A program made the position numbers and the translations under genes. A stretch of DNA of 8,095 nucleotides from Bacteroidales bacterium (GTDB taxonomy: Bacteria; Bacteroidota; Bacteroidia; Bacteroidales; Muribaculaceae). Below are positions 1 through 6,410 of the stretch, piece after piece. The notes below the pieces were generated by a model. It had not been told where the DNA came from. It ran no database searches and saw nothing but the letters and a program-made list of their open reading frames with translations. Numbering within the stretch: position 1 is the first letter of the stretch; every line of letters starts with the position of its first letter. The stretch is taken from contig CAAGGJ010000002.1 in assembly GCA_900769345.1 (NCBI GenBank), positions 1-8,095 on the forward strand, given 5' to 3'.

Positions 1-7
1 ACCTATA

Positions 8-23
8 GCGAGCATGCGCTCGC
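8..23. repeat. 6-bp inverted repeat with ATGC centre
   Basis: GCGAGC (8-13) and GCTCGC (18-23) are perfect complements around ATGC. The element lies directly downstream of the possible -7 element at 26-33 on the minus strand. It could be an operator or a leader hairpin for a gene off the left edge, or a GC-rich hairpin without a T tract. Confidence 0.4.
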
Positions 24-25
24 AT

Positions 26-33
26 CAAATGTA
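26..33 (-). promoter_or_regulatory. Possible promoter reading off the left edge
   Basis: On the minus strand TACATTTG (33-26) fits TAnnTTTG, pointing toward a gene that would begin left of the window. No good -33 element is visible. Support is limited to the short motif. Confidence 0.3.
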
Positions 34-48
34 TCTTGAAAACTTTTA

Positions 49-80
49 AACTCTATTAACTCGCTGTAAACCATAGAGTT
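49..80 (-). terminator. Weak candidate terminator downstream of cutC
   Basis: AACTCTAT (49-56) and ATAGAGTT (73-80) form a perfect 8-bp stem with a 16-base loop. On the minus strand the stem is followed by TAAAAGTTTTC, partly T-rich. It lies about 90 bases after the cutC stop. The remaining sequence between 81 and 171 shows no gene. Confidence 0.35.
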
Positions 81-171
81 GTGGCGATTTTAGCACCCAA
101 AATGACCTATACGCCTAAATATTTCTATTCTGTTGTGCTTCGAGAAGTGAAAATGTGGGGAGGAGAGGGTG

Positions 172-915
172 CTATGCTATATCGTTGATAGCGTTAAGTA
201 TGTCGGCAACGGCTTGGGCATCGGTTACTTTGCGGTGGTCTTCATCGGCACCTTTTGCGCCCATATACACGTCACTACGCGAGAATTTCATAAGGCTCGG
301 TACCATAGTGCTTGCTGAGGCATGAATCTCGGAGGCGCCTGTGGCTTGCAATATGTGAGCGACATTCGAAGCATTGACGCCACATCCGGGCATGATGATA
401 ATGCGATTGTCGGCTTGTTTTACGAGTTTCGAAAGCAGTGGAATCCCCTCATAGGCAGTAGCTTGCTGACCTGAAGTGAGGATGCGATTACATCCAAGTT
501 CGATAATCTGCTCGAGTGCCTCCTCGGGGCATCGGCATCGGTCGAAAGCTCGGTGAAAAGTGATGTTGATGTCGCCGGCAGCATCCACGAGGCGTCGGCA
601 AGCCTCGATGTCGATATCTCCATCCTCGGTGAGGCATCCAATCACCACGCCATCAACGCCAAGCTGGCGCAGCATTTTGATGTCGGTAACCATAGTTTTT
701 ACTTCGGCGGGTGAATAAAGGAAATCGCCGCCACGAGGGCGAATGAGGGCGTGCACGGTAAGTCCCAATGTGCAAGCTTCGGCAGCCAAACCAGCCGATG
801 GTGTAATGCCACCTTCGCTGAGGGCGCTACAGAGTTCGATACGGCTTGCTCCACCGCGTTTTGCAGCTATGGCGCTACCAATATCGCCGGAGCATACTTC
901 GAGGGTATATTTCAT
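172..915 (-). CDS. cutC: CutC family TIM-barrel protein
   Basis: This 247-residue protein is a full-length member of the CutC family (PF03932), a cytoplasmic TIM-barrel fold. Family blocks appear in order: RIELCSALSEGGITPS (about 25-40), IRPRGGDFLYS (58-68), VIGCLTEDGDID (91-102), TFHRAFD (119-125), RILTSGQQ (144-151) and IMPGCGV (174-180). The family was named for copper homeostasis in E. coli, but the copper phenotype there has since been attributed to a small RNA (MicL) encoded in the cutC region, so the biochemical role is unsettled. It is unrelated to the choline TMA-lyase also called CutC. The start is the ATG at 913-915, preceded by an A/G-rich leader. A -7 like element lies about 40 bases upstream, so it may be transcribed independently of the DUF3108 gene that ends 102 bases earlier. 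Family assignment is firm; function is not. Confidence 0.95.
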   Translation of the reverse strand: MKYTLEVCSGDIGSAIAAKRGGASRIELCSALSEGGITPSAGLAAEACTLGLTVHALIRPRGGDFLYSPAEVKTMVTDIKMLRQLGVDGVVIGCLTEDGDIDIEACRRLVDAAGDINITFHRAFDRCRCPEEALEQIIELGCNRILTSGQQATAYEGIPLLSKLVKQADNRIIIMPGCGVNASNVAHILQATGASEIHASASTMVPSLMKFSRSDVYMGAKGADEDHRKVTDAQAVADILNAINDIA

Positions 916-956
916 TTTCTTTCTAATCGTTAATTGTGATTACTTTTTTTGATGGT

Positions 957-965
957 GTAAAGTTA
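957..965 (-). promoter_or_regulatory. Likely -7 element of cutC
   Basis: On the minus strand TAACTTTAC (965-957) differs from TAnnTTTG only in the last base of the core. It lies about 40 bases before the cutC ATG. I find no convincing -33 element, so expression from the upstream DUF3108 transcript is also possible. Confidence 0.5.
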
Positions 966-1017
966 CGAAAAATTCTGTGTTTTAATTCGCTGACTGCTTC
1001 CTTTATGATTGCGGCAG

Positions 1018-1791
1018 TTATTTCACATAGAATACTCGCACTTCGCCAACCGGCAAACTGCCTTTTATTACCAACGGGATGTGACGGCTATCGGTCGAAA
1101 TCCAGCAATCGATGTCGTCCGACGACTTTGTTTGCCCGTCCTGAGTGAAAGTGAATGAGATGTGATGAGCTATTTGCTTAGAGCCGTCGCGCATCTCCAC
1201 ATGCTCCACTTTGTGGTATTTTACCGTAACATTCTCCTTGCGTTTGCCGGAGAAAACGGTGCTCTTAATCACGCCATTGGCTTTGAATTTGTCGTAGTTG
1301 ATAGTACGCAAAAAATAGAACACGCTGAGCATATCGTAAGCTTGTCCGGGTGCTTGAAGTTTTACATAACGCGTCTCTCGGTCTTGTCGAATTACGGTGC
1401 AGTTAGCCGAAGAATATCCGTCGCTATAAGAATATTCTACAATATCCTTGCCGTAGTGTTTGCCTTCGTGCGAAGTCTTGACATATTTAATCGGCTTAAG
1501 ACCGTCTTTATGAATTTGGCAGGTGAGAGTGTCGCGCACCTTATATAATTTGTCAGCCCAGGAGCGAGTGCGTGCCGTGAGTGATGTGTTGTAGTAGTTG
1601 CCGTTGTTAGTTAGACTCAGTTGTGCCGATGCGGCATGCTTCCAAATCATACCCCAATGATATACTACCTCATAGTTGAGCGTTTCGTTGGAGAATGATG
1701 ACAGGGCATGGGCATTTAGTGAAATGCCCATGGTCAAGAATGATGCCAAAACGCATCTGAGATATCGAGAAATGGTGTTATTGAGTGTCAT
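1018..1791 (-). CDS. Secreted DUF3108 domain protein
   Basis: This 257-residue protein has an N-terminal hydrophobic signal sequence, with likely cleavage after the Ala of NAHA near residue 29, so it is probably periplasmic or surface-exposed. The rest resembles DUF3108 (PF11306): an early YEVVYHWGMIWKHA segment (40-53), the central AYDMLSVFYFLR block (151-162), and a C-terminal CWISTDSRHIPLVIKGSL / VGEVRVFY segment (229-255) in which a short Asp/Arg stretch precedes IP. The family has no known catalytic activity and is thought to be mostly beta. It follows the cation transporter gene with a 109-base gap that contains repeated ATAGTTT elements, and precedes cutC. The ATG at 1789-1791 is chosen because it places the signal peptide correctly. 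Domain assignment comes from remembered family motifs, without a profile search. Confidence 0.85.
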   Translation of the reverse strand: MTLNNTISRYLRCVLASFLTMGISLNAHALSSFSNETLNYEVVYHWGMIWKHAASAQLSLTNNGNYYNTSLTARTRSWADKLYKVRDTLTCQIHKDGLKPIKYVKTSHEGKHYGKDIVEYSYSDGYSSANCTVIRQDRETRYVKLQAPGQAYDMLSVFYFLRTINYDKFKANGVIKSTVFSGKRKENVTVKYHKVEHVEMRDGSKQIAHHISFTFTQDGQTKSSDDIDCWISTDSRHIPLVIKGSLPVGEVRVFYVK

Positions 1792-1796
1792 ATCTT

Positions 1797-1868
1797 ATAG
1801 TTTAAATAGATTTGCTACGATTTTCTAATATGACCATGTAGCAGGCCGATAGTTTAATGTCAAACTAT
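1797..1868. repeat. Repeated ATAGTTT elements before the DUF3108 gene
   Basis: The 9-mer ATAGTTTAA occurs at 1797-1805 and 1849-1857. The second copy forms a perfect 7-bp inverted repeat with AAACTAT at 1862-1868, separated by 6 bases. All lie in the 109-base gap between the transporter stop and the DUF3108 start. On the minus strand the distal arm reads ATAGTTTG, a degenerate -7 element. The arrangement fits an operator or regulator-binding repeats, although A/T-rich sequence makes short repeats less surprising. Confidence 0.4.
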
Positions 1869-1900
1869 GTATTTGTGCCAAAAAACTTGCAAAAAAGGGC

Positions 1901-2788
1901 TTATTTTATAGGTTCCATGTGAACGCCTACGTGAGTGTTTTGTCCAAATTCGTTGCGAAGGCGGCGCTCAATGCCCGATGCTACTTCGTGGGCATGAAAT
2001 AGGGTGGTGTTGCCGTCCATACGCACATGTACCTCTATGGCTATCTGATTGCCAATGCGGCGAGTACGCAAATGATGGGGCGCAGTAACCTCGTTGGTAG
2101 CAAGAATGATTTCCAAAATGTGCTGCTCGGTTTCGCGAGGAAGTGAACGCTCAAGGAGTTCGTCGATGCAAGGGGTAAGAAGTTTGTAGGCAACACGAAT
2201 GATGAATAAACTTACTACTATGGCAGCGATAGGGTCGAGAATGCTCCACGAACCGCCCAAGAATATGGCTCCACCTATGCCTAATGCTGTTCCGATTGAC
2301 GACAAAGCGTCGCTTCGGTGGTGCCAGGCATTTGCTTCGAGAGCTGACGATTGCACCGTGCGACCCACCATACGGGTATATTGATATAGAGCTTCTTTTA
2401 ACAGGATGGAGATGAGTGCAGCTGCGAGGGCCAAGTATCCCGGTTGCGATAGAGTGCCACCGTTGATTACCATCCACACATCGGCGGCACCATTGTAGAG
2501 TATACCTGCGCCCACCACCATAAGCAGAACGCCTATTATGGCGGTGGCAAGGGTCTCGTATTTGCCATGGCCGTAACTGTGGTCTTCGTCCTGAGGCTTA
2601 GATGATATGCGCACAAACACCACCACTATGATGTCGGTTACAAAATCGGATAGTGAGTGTACGGCATCGGCAAGCATAGCGGCACTATTAGCCAAGATGC
2701 CTGCCACAAACTTCAAAACAAGCAGCAAAAGGTTGACCACACTGCCGGCGAGTGTGGTGCGGTATATCTTTTTTTCGCGTGATTCCAT
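1901..2788 (-). CDS. Cation diffusion facilitator (CDF) family divalent metal exporter
   Basis: This 295-residue inner-membrane antiporter probably exports a divalent metal in exchange for protons. It has the COG0053/FieF-like layout of about six membrane helices followed by a cytoplasmic C-terminal dimerisation domain (about 211-295). The transport site can be read as H44xxxD48 in helix II (within DAVHSLSD) and H156xxxD160 in helix V (within AWHHRSD). The loop DEDHSYGHGKYE (67-78) matches the second metal site region of YiiP. Histidines at 238, 239, 254, 265, 267, 286 and 290 in the tail fit cytoplasmic metal sensing. The His-Asp/His-Asp pattern is compatible with zinc, but this subfamily also contains manganese and iron exporters, so I do not assign the ion. 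A strong promoter with an overlapping palindrome lies upstream, which suggests regulated expression. Confidence 0.95.
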   Translation of the reverse strand: MESREKKIYRTTLAGSVVNLLLLVLKFVAGILANSAAMLADAVHSLSDFVTDIIVVVFVRISSKPQDEDHSYGHGKYETLATAIIGVLLMVVGAGILYNGAADVWMVINGGTLSQPGYLALAAALISILLKEALYQYTRMVGRTVQSSALEANAWHHRSDALSSIGTALGIGGAIFLGGSWSILDPIAAIVVSLFIIRVAYKLLTPCIDELLERSLPRETEQHILEIILATNEVTAPHHLRTRRIGNQIAIEVHVRMDGNTTLFHAHEVASGIERRLRNEFGQNTHVGVHMEPIK

Positions 2789-2847
2789 ATTATTGGCTCT
2801 TTAATATTGTGTAACACTATTGTTGTTATGAGCAATGGCGAGTGGTC

Positions 2848-2863
2848 GCATCATTAACGATGC
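2848..2863. promoter_or_regulatory. Palindrome over the CDF promoter, candidate operator
   Basis: GCATCATTAACGATGC matches its own reverse complement at 14 of 16 positions (perfect 5-bp arms GCATC/GATGC and a TTAA centre). It overlaps the end of the -7 element and the predicted transcription start of the metal exporter gene, where a repressor would block initiation. No regulator gene lies in the window. That this is an operator is an inference. Confidence 0.45.
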
Positions 2864-2894
2864 AAAGTTAACGAATCCCGTAGAATAACGACAA
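2862..2894 (-). promoter_or_regulatory. Promoter of the CDF transporter gene
   Basis: Read on the minus strand, TAACTTTGC (2870-2862) is a perfect match to the Bacteroidetes -7 consensus TAnnTTTG. A TTG (2894-2892) lies 21 bases upstream in the -33 position. The expected start of transcription, near 2856, leaves an untranslated leader of about 68 bases before the ATG at 2788. Confidence 0.8.
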
Positions 2895-2939
2895 TGAATG
2901 ATATTAAAAATGCAAGAATAGAAGTTGTAGAATAAATGA

Positions 2940-2979
2940 AGCACCTTGCATCGTGTTAAAGCAAGTGATGCAAGGTGCT
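2940..2979 (-). terminator. Hairpin terminator of the dipeptidase gene
   Basis: Positions 2940-2952 (AGCACCTTGCATC) and 2967-2979 (GATGCAAGGTGCT) are perfect complements, forming a 13-bp stem with a 14-base loop. It begins 32 bases after the dipeptidase stop, and on the minus strand it is followed by TTCATTTATT. It separates the dipeptidase transcript from the transporter promoter. Confidence 0.75.
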
Positions 2980-3011
2980 CTATGATAGATTCCGGAGTGA
3001 GTAGCAGTGTT

Positions 3012-4694
3012 TTATTCTTCGGGAGCAACTACCTTAAGGTTTTCGGCGGCAGCAGGGTCGGAAATGATGGCTCGGAAATATTCTTCGTTATATCCGGGGA
3101 ATTTAGGATAAACGGGATAGCCGGTGTTGCTGCGTTCGAACTCGCCGTTCTTTTCGCGCTTCATATTGCCATCGAGGTATTTCACAAGCAGATATTGAGC
3201 GAGTTGCAGATAGCGTGCGGTGGTTTCTTGTGCCACGCGGTTGCTATATGAGTCGAGGAACGATTTCGCTTTTTGAGGATTCTGCTTGTAGAGTTCCAGA
3301 GCCTTGCTTTCTATTTCGGCTTGGTTCTTGGCAAAAGTGTCTTCGATGTCGTTTTGCACGGCGCGAATGTCGTTAATCATATATGAATAGCGAGTGTAGG
3401 CTTGATTTGCCACCCAGTTATTTACCCAGAAAGCCGATTCGGTAGAGAAAGTGTAAAGGTCGGCGGTGCCTTCGGCGTAGCTCATTGGAATGTTGGTCAT
3501 GCAGCAATACATAGGCACAAATATGGCAGTATTGGCATCGTCAACGCCGAACCAGTGAATTCCGCCTACAGCATCCGGGAGCCAACTGCGCATTTGCGAA
3601 ACGAGCACGAAGCCGGTTTGCTGAGTGGCAATGGCACGTTCGTTGGTATATTCCACGCCGTCGACCTTGAAGGTCATAGGACGCCAACGATAGGGTACAT
3701 CATAAAGAATCTTGGCACCCGGATCTTTAGTCATGTCGAAAGGAGTGCCTTCGAAGTGGTCGCGCATCATGTTTTGTACGTCGCGAACGCTCACTTTCTT
3801 GTCGGGCTTTACGTAAAGCGGAAGCACCTCGGCATCTTTCTTGCCACGGAGATAAGGCAAATATTTGTCCATTCCACTCTTGTAACGATTGAACCACGAC
3901 CATACGCGAGCATCGCAGCCGCGAAGACCGCTGAAATCGGCGGGGTTGTAGGCTTTAGAGAAGCTGAAGTCGGTATCGCTACCTTTGTAATAACCCATTT
4001 TGCGAGCAAATGAGATTACGTCGGGGGCGTAGAGGCAGTTTTCCTTGTCGTTGAGAGGGAAAGTGTGGATTCGTGATTGGTTGGCATGGCCGGCGATGCA
4101 GTCGTCGGGTATGCGAATAGCCACCCACACAGCGCCTTTCTCTTTACTGCCCTTGCCGATGAGTTCCATAATCCAAATTTCGTTAGGGTCGGCGATTGAG
4201 AACGATTCGCCGCTGCTGCAGTAGCCATAGTTCTTCACGAGGTCGGTCATCACCGCGATGGCTTCGCGAGCTGTCTTGGCGCGCTGAAGAGCCACATATA
4301 TGAGGCTACCGTAGTCCATAATACCTGTGGTGTCGACGAGTTCGCTGCGGCCGCCCCAAGTAGATTCGGTAATCGATAGTTGGTGTTCATTCATGTTACC
4401 TACCACCGAATAGGTGTGAGCCACTTCGGGAATAGAACCGTGATACATACCCTCGTCCCAGTCGTAGATTTCGCGAACTGCGCCGGGTCGGTGGTCGGCT
4501 GCGGGCTGATATTTAAGGGCGCCGTAAAGCACATGCGAGTCGGCTGCATAACTTATGAGAGTAGAGCCGTCAATCGAAGCTTTTTTCCCCACCAAAAGGC
4601 TGGTGCAAGCGTCGGAGGTAAAAGCGCCGATTGCGCTCACTGCCACGATAGATGCTATGGCGAGTGATTTGGTTTTTGAAGTTAGGATGTTCAT
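3012..4694 (-). CDS. Secreted C69 family dipeptidase (PepD-like Ntn hydrolase)
   Basis: This 560-residue protein belongs to peptidase family C69 (PF03577), cysteine dipeptidases with an N-terminal-nucleophile fold. A signal peptide spans about residues 1-29 and is followed immediately by Cys30 in DACTSLLVGKKAS, the expected catalytic nucleophile that must become the new N terminus. Other family blocks are NEHQLSITEST (102-112), GESFSIADPNEIWIMEL (162-178) and WVAIRIPDD leading into AGHANQSRI (190-209). The region after about 445 is helical and charged, typical of the longer Bacteroidetes members. It probably hydrolyses dipeptides in the periplasm or at the surface; the exact substrate is unknown. 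The start lies 45 bases after the stop of the phosphopantetheinyl transferase gene with no recognisable promoter between them, so the two are probably cotranscribed. A strong hairpin follows the stop. Confidence 0.95.
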   Translation of the reverse strand: MNILTSKTKSLAIASIVAVSAIGAFTSDACTSLLVGKKASIDGSTLISYAADSHVLYGALKYQPAADHRPGAVREIYDWDEGMYHGSIPEVAHTYSVVGNMNEHQLSITESTWGGRSELVDTTGIMDYGSLIYVALQRAKTAREAIAVMTDLVKNYGYCSSGESFSIADPNEIWIMELIGKGSKEKGAVWVAIRIPDDCIAGHANQSRIHTFPLNDKENCLYAPDVISFARKMGYYKGSDTDFSFSKAYNPADFSGLRGCDARVWSWFNRYKSGMDKYLPYLRGKKDAEVLPLYVKPDKKVSVRDVQNMMRDHFEGTPFDMTKDPGAKILYDVPYRWRPMTFKVDGVEYTNERAIATQQTGFVLVSQMRSWLPDAVGGIHWFGVDDANTAIFVPMYCCMTNIPMSYAEGTADLYTFSTESAFWVNNWVANQAYTRYSYMINDIRAVQNDIEDTFAKNQAEIESKALELYKQNPQKAKSFLDSYSNRVAQETTARYLQLAQYLLVKYLDGNMKREKNGEFERSNTGYPVYPKFPGYNEEYFRAIISDPAAAENLKVVAPEE

Positions 4695-4739
4695 AATTTT
4701 TTTTCGGTTATTATTTCTATTTTATTTGATTATATTTTT

Positions 4740-5372
4740 TTAGTGATTCTCAATAGCCAGCGTGAAGGCAAACTCCGCATCATATAAAGTGCATAGTGTG
4801 AACCTTCGGTTGCCATATCTGCCGATGTAATTATCAGGCGATATCACGAGTTGCGGGACATCGATGGCTTCATCGTTGGCAAAGTCGATTCCGCTCACAC
4901 CTATGGCTTTGTAGAGCGCTTCTTTGGCTGTCCAAGCGGCTGAGTTGAGTGGCAAGTCGTCGGGCGAAATTGCCGATTGTTCGGCTTCGCTGAGGAAACG
5001 GCTTCGTACTGTCAGAATTTTTGGTCGGCACATCTCTATATCGATGCCTATGGTATGCCGGCTTAGCGCCACCACCACATATTTCGAAGTGTGACTGATG
5101 CTGATACACTTATCTGAGCCATAGAGTAGCGGCATGCCTTGCTCGTTGTGTGAGAGACGGTAGTCCGATCCAATCAAGGAGTGTAGAAGCAGGTGCTCCG
5201 CCATACGCTCTAATCGGCGCTTGCTGTTACTGAGACTGGAGAGCAGTGTCGTGGCGGAGATGTCGGCTTCACTGCATAGCGCCAGCAACTGTTCTTCGCT
5301 TTCCTCGATGCGCCAAAGCGACATCGCTACCTGTGGCGAAAAATCGGGCAAAATGGTGTTGATGATGGGCAT
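4740..5372 (-). CDS. 4'-phosphopantetheinyl transferase, Sfp/HetI type
   Basis: This 210-residue cytoplasmic enzyme is expected to move the 4'-phosphopantetheine arm of coenzyme A onto a serine of a carrier protein (fatty acid, polyketide or peptide synthesis). Sfp-type motifs are present: SISHTS (91-96) with the substrate-side histidine H94, IGIDIE (108-113) with metal-binding D111 and E113, FLSEAEQ (126-132), and WTAKEALYK (147-155) with E151 and K155. All key residues are intact. At 210 residues it is slightly shorter than Sfp (about 224), and the C-terminal half is compact. No carrier protein or synthase gene lies in the window, so its target cannot be inferred from context. A canonical Bacteroidetes promoter sits about 55-85 bases upstream, and the dipeptidase gene follows at a 45-base gap. 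Confidence 0.92.
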   Translation of the reverse strand: MPIINTILPDFSPQVAMSLWRIEESEEQLLALCSEADISATTLLSSLSNSKRRLERMAEHLLLHSLIGSDYRLSHNEQGMPLLYGSDKCISISHTSKYVVVALSRHTIGIDIEMCRPKILTVRSRFLSEAEQSAISPDDLPLNSAAWTAKEALYKAIGVSGIDFANDEAIDVPQLVISPDNYIGRYGNRRFTLCTLYDAEFAFTLAIENH

Positions 5373-5413
5373 ACCGTGATGATGGGCTTATGGTTTAATG
5401 TTATTAATAATAT

Positions 5414-5423
5414 GTGCATGCAC
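5414..5423. promoter_or_regulatory. Perfect 10-bp palindrome at the predicted transcription start
   Basis: GTGCATGCAC is a perfect palindrome lying immediately downstream of the -7 element of the transferase gene, at the predicted start of transcription. It could be an operator half-site pair. With no loop it would not form a useful RNA hairpin. Confidence 0.35.
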
Positions 5424-5427
5424 TAAT

Positions 5428-5459
5428 GCAAAGATAACATATTATTTTTAATAATGAAA
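5428..5459 (-). promoter_or_regulatory. Promoter of the phosphopantetheinyl transferase / dipeptidase pair
   Basis: On the minus strand, TATCTTTGC (5436-5428) matches the Bacteroidetes -7 consensus exactly. TTTC (5459-5456) sits 19 bases upstream and approximates the -33 TTTG. The predicted start of transcription is near 5422, giving a leader of about 50 bases. No promoter is visible before the dipeptidase gene, so this one probably serves both genes. Confidence 0.8.
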
Positions 5460-5652
5460 GATATAAAAATGGCTTGGTGAGATTAACTGCGAATAGCTTA
5501 GAGAGGCGAAAAAACGAAAATAATGGCTTTTGAAATAAAAAATGATAAAATTTTTCTTTTTTTTCTGCAACTTTTTTAAACTTTGCTGCGTCTAATGAAC
5601 AAAGAAACAAATAAACTATAACAGATTAATAAATAAACAAACAATAAATATT
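5460..5652. other. A/T-rich divergent intergenic region
   Basis: This stretch separates the leftward transferase promoter from the rightward TM2 gene. It holds a T-rich tract (5551-5564), the weak TM2 promoter candidate, and a leader rich in AAACAA/AATAAA words leading to the ATG at 5653. I see no gene in it. Confidence 0.5.
5577..5586 (+). promoter_or_regulatory. Possible promoter of the TM2 protein gene
   Basis: The plus-strand sequence TAAACTTTGC resembles the -7 element, but the TA is one base too far from TTTG, or the first base of the core is A. It sits about 67 bases before the ATG. A T-rich run (5551-5564) lies where the -33 element would be. Weak but the best candidate in this gap. 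Confidence 0.4.
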
Positions 5653-6144
5653 ATGGTACGATATAAATGTAATGCTTGTGGGCAGTCGTTCGACACAGAG
5701 AAAAAGTTAGATGGTAATGTATGTTGCCCGTTATGCGGATCGAATGATATGGCTTGCACAGAGATTCCAAACGGAGGAACAGCCAATGGTTACGATCCTA
5801 ATATGTATAATGGCGCTTATAATAGCGGTTATCAGCAGGGATATAATTATGCTTACAATCAGATTTCTCGCCCCGGCGTATTCGATGCCGGGCCATCGGG
5901 TAAGTGTCGTGGTGTAGCCGGATTGTTGGCAATATTCTTGGGAGCTTTTGGCGTGCATTATTTTTATCTTGGCAAGACATTTGCCGGCTTGCTGTTCTTG
6001 GCTCTTACAGTGCTTTCGTGCGGTGTGCTTAGTCCGTTTACCGGTTTGTTCTCTTTAGTTCAGGGTATAGTGTTCTTTACATTGACTCAAGAACAATTTG
6101 AGCAGAAGTTTGTATACAGTTACGAGAGTGTGCCACTCTTCTGA
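5653..6144 (+). CDS. Zinc-ribbon and TM2 domain membrane protein
   Basis: This 163-residue protein has three parts. Residues 1-35 form a zinc ribbon with C6xxC9 and C25xxC28 (C24 is adjacent). Residues 45-70 form a low-complexity Tyr/Asn/Gly linker with seven tyrosines in 22 residues. Residues 84-145 form a TM2 domain (PF05154) of two membrane helices, with the signature FLGAFGVHYFYLGK at 95-108. The usual Asp-Gly near the end of the second helix is Gln-Gly here (137-138). TM2 proteins are widespread and their molecular role is mostly unknown. It is the only plus-strand gene in the window, divergent from the transferase gene and convergent with the coiled-coil gene. The ATG at 5653 follows an A/T-rich leader without a Shine-Dalgarno sequence. 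Confidence 0.9.
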   Translation: MVRYKCNACGQSFDTEKKLDGNVCCPLCGSNDMACTEIPNGGTANGYDPNMYNGAYNSGYQQGYNYAYNQISRPGVFDAGPSGKCRGVAGLLAIFLGAFGVHYFYLGKTFAGLLFLALTVLSCGVLSPFTGLFSLVQGIVFFTLTQEQFEQKFVYSYESVPLF

Positions 6145-6294
6145 TTTCTGAGCCGTAGAGCTTCTTGCCTACCCGTTACTGCTCGGGGAAGGGAATTTTG
6201 TTAGACTAAATAGATATTGTTAATACTACTGTTTCATTCTAAAAATCAACCCTCTAATATGGAAAACAGATGAATAATGTCACCATATAGAGAG
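6145..6294. other. Non-coding stretch after the TM2 gene
   Basis: No open reading frame of credible size, promoter or repeat was found in this 150-base stretch on either strand. It may be 3' untranslated sequence of the TM2 transcript, because the first good terminator hairpin lies at its right end. Confidence 0.5.
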
Positions 6295-6342
6295 AAGCAT
6301 CTGCAATGAGTGTGCACTGAGAGTGCTACTCGGCAGATGCTT
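6295..6342 (+). terminator. Long nested hairpin, probable terminator of the TM2 gene
   Basis: AAGCATCTGC (6295-6304) pairs perfectly with GCAGATGCTT (6333-6342). Inside it GAGT (6308-6311) pairs with ACTC (6328-6331), and GCACT (6314-6318) pairs with AGTGC (6322-6326) around a 3-base loop. On the plus strand TTGCTTTAT follows, which fits termination of the rightward TM2 transcript. It lies about 150 bases after the TM2 stop, unusually far. Confidence 0.6.
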
Positions 6343-6370
6343 TGCTTTATCAGATTACCTATAAAATAAG

Positions 6371-6410
6371 ACTGCGCTACAATGTGAGATGATGCAAATT
6401 GTAGCGCAGT
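6371..6410 (-). terminator. Hairpin terminator of the coiled-coil protein gene
   Basis: ACTGCGCTACAAT (6371-6383) and ATTGTAGCGCAGT (6398-6410) form a perfect 13-bp stem with a 14-base loop. It begins 29 bases after the coiled-coil gene stop, and on the minus strand it is followed by CTTATTTTAT, a T-rich tail. Confidence 0.8.

Noticed and set aside
1162..1548. 128-codon plus-strand open frame
   Set aside because: It lies entirely inside the DUF3108 gene on the other strand and shows no recognisable features.
3402..4013. 203-codon plus-strand open frame
   Set aside because: It is antisense to the dipeptidase, whose family motifs run through the same region; the translation resembles no protein and it has no promoter or start context.
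5441..5455. ATTATT/AATAAT inverted repeat upstream of the transferase promoter
   Set aside because: Short palindromes made only of A and T are expected by chance in this A/T-rich stretch.
5404..5610. 68-codon minus-strand open frame in the divergent gap
   Set aside because: It covers the transferase promoter and an A/T-rich region. Its Phe/Leu/Lys-rich translation is what A/T-rich non-coding DNA gives.
2859..6397. GATGCAA recurring at 2859, 2967 and 6391 (with its complement at 2946)
   Set aside because: A 7-base word in unrelated contexts (operator, stem, loop) is probably coincidental. The hairpin copies are forced by base pairing.
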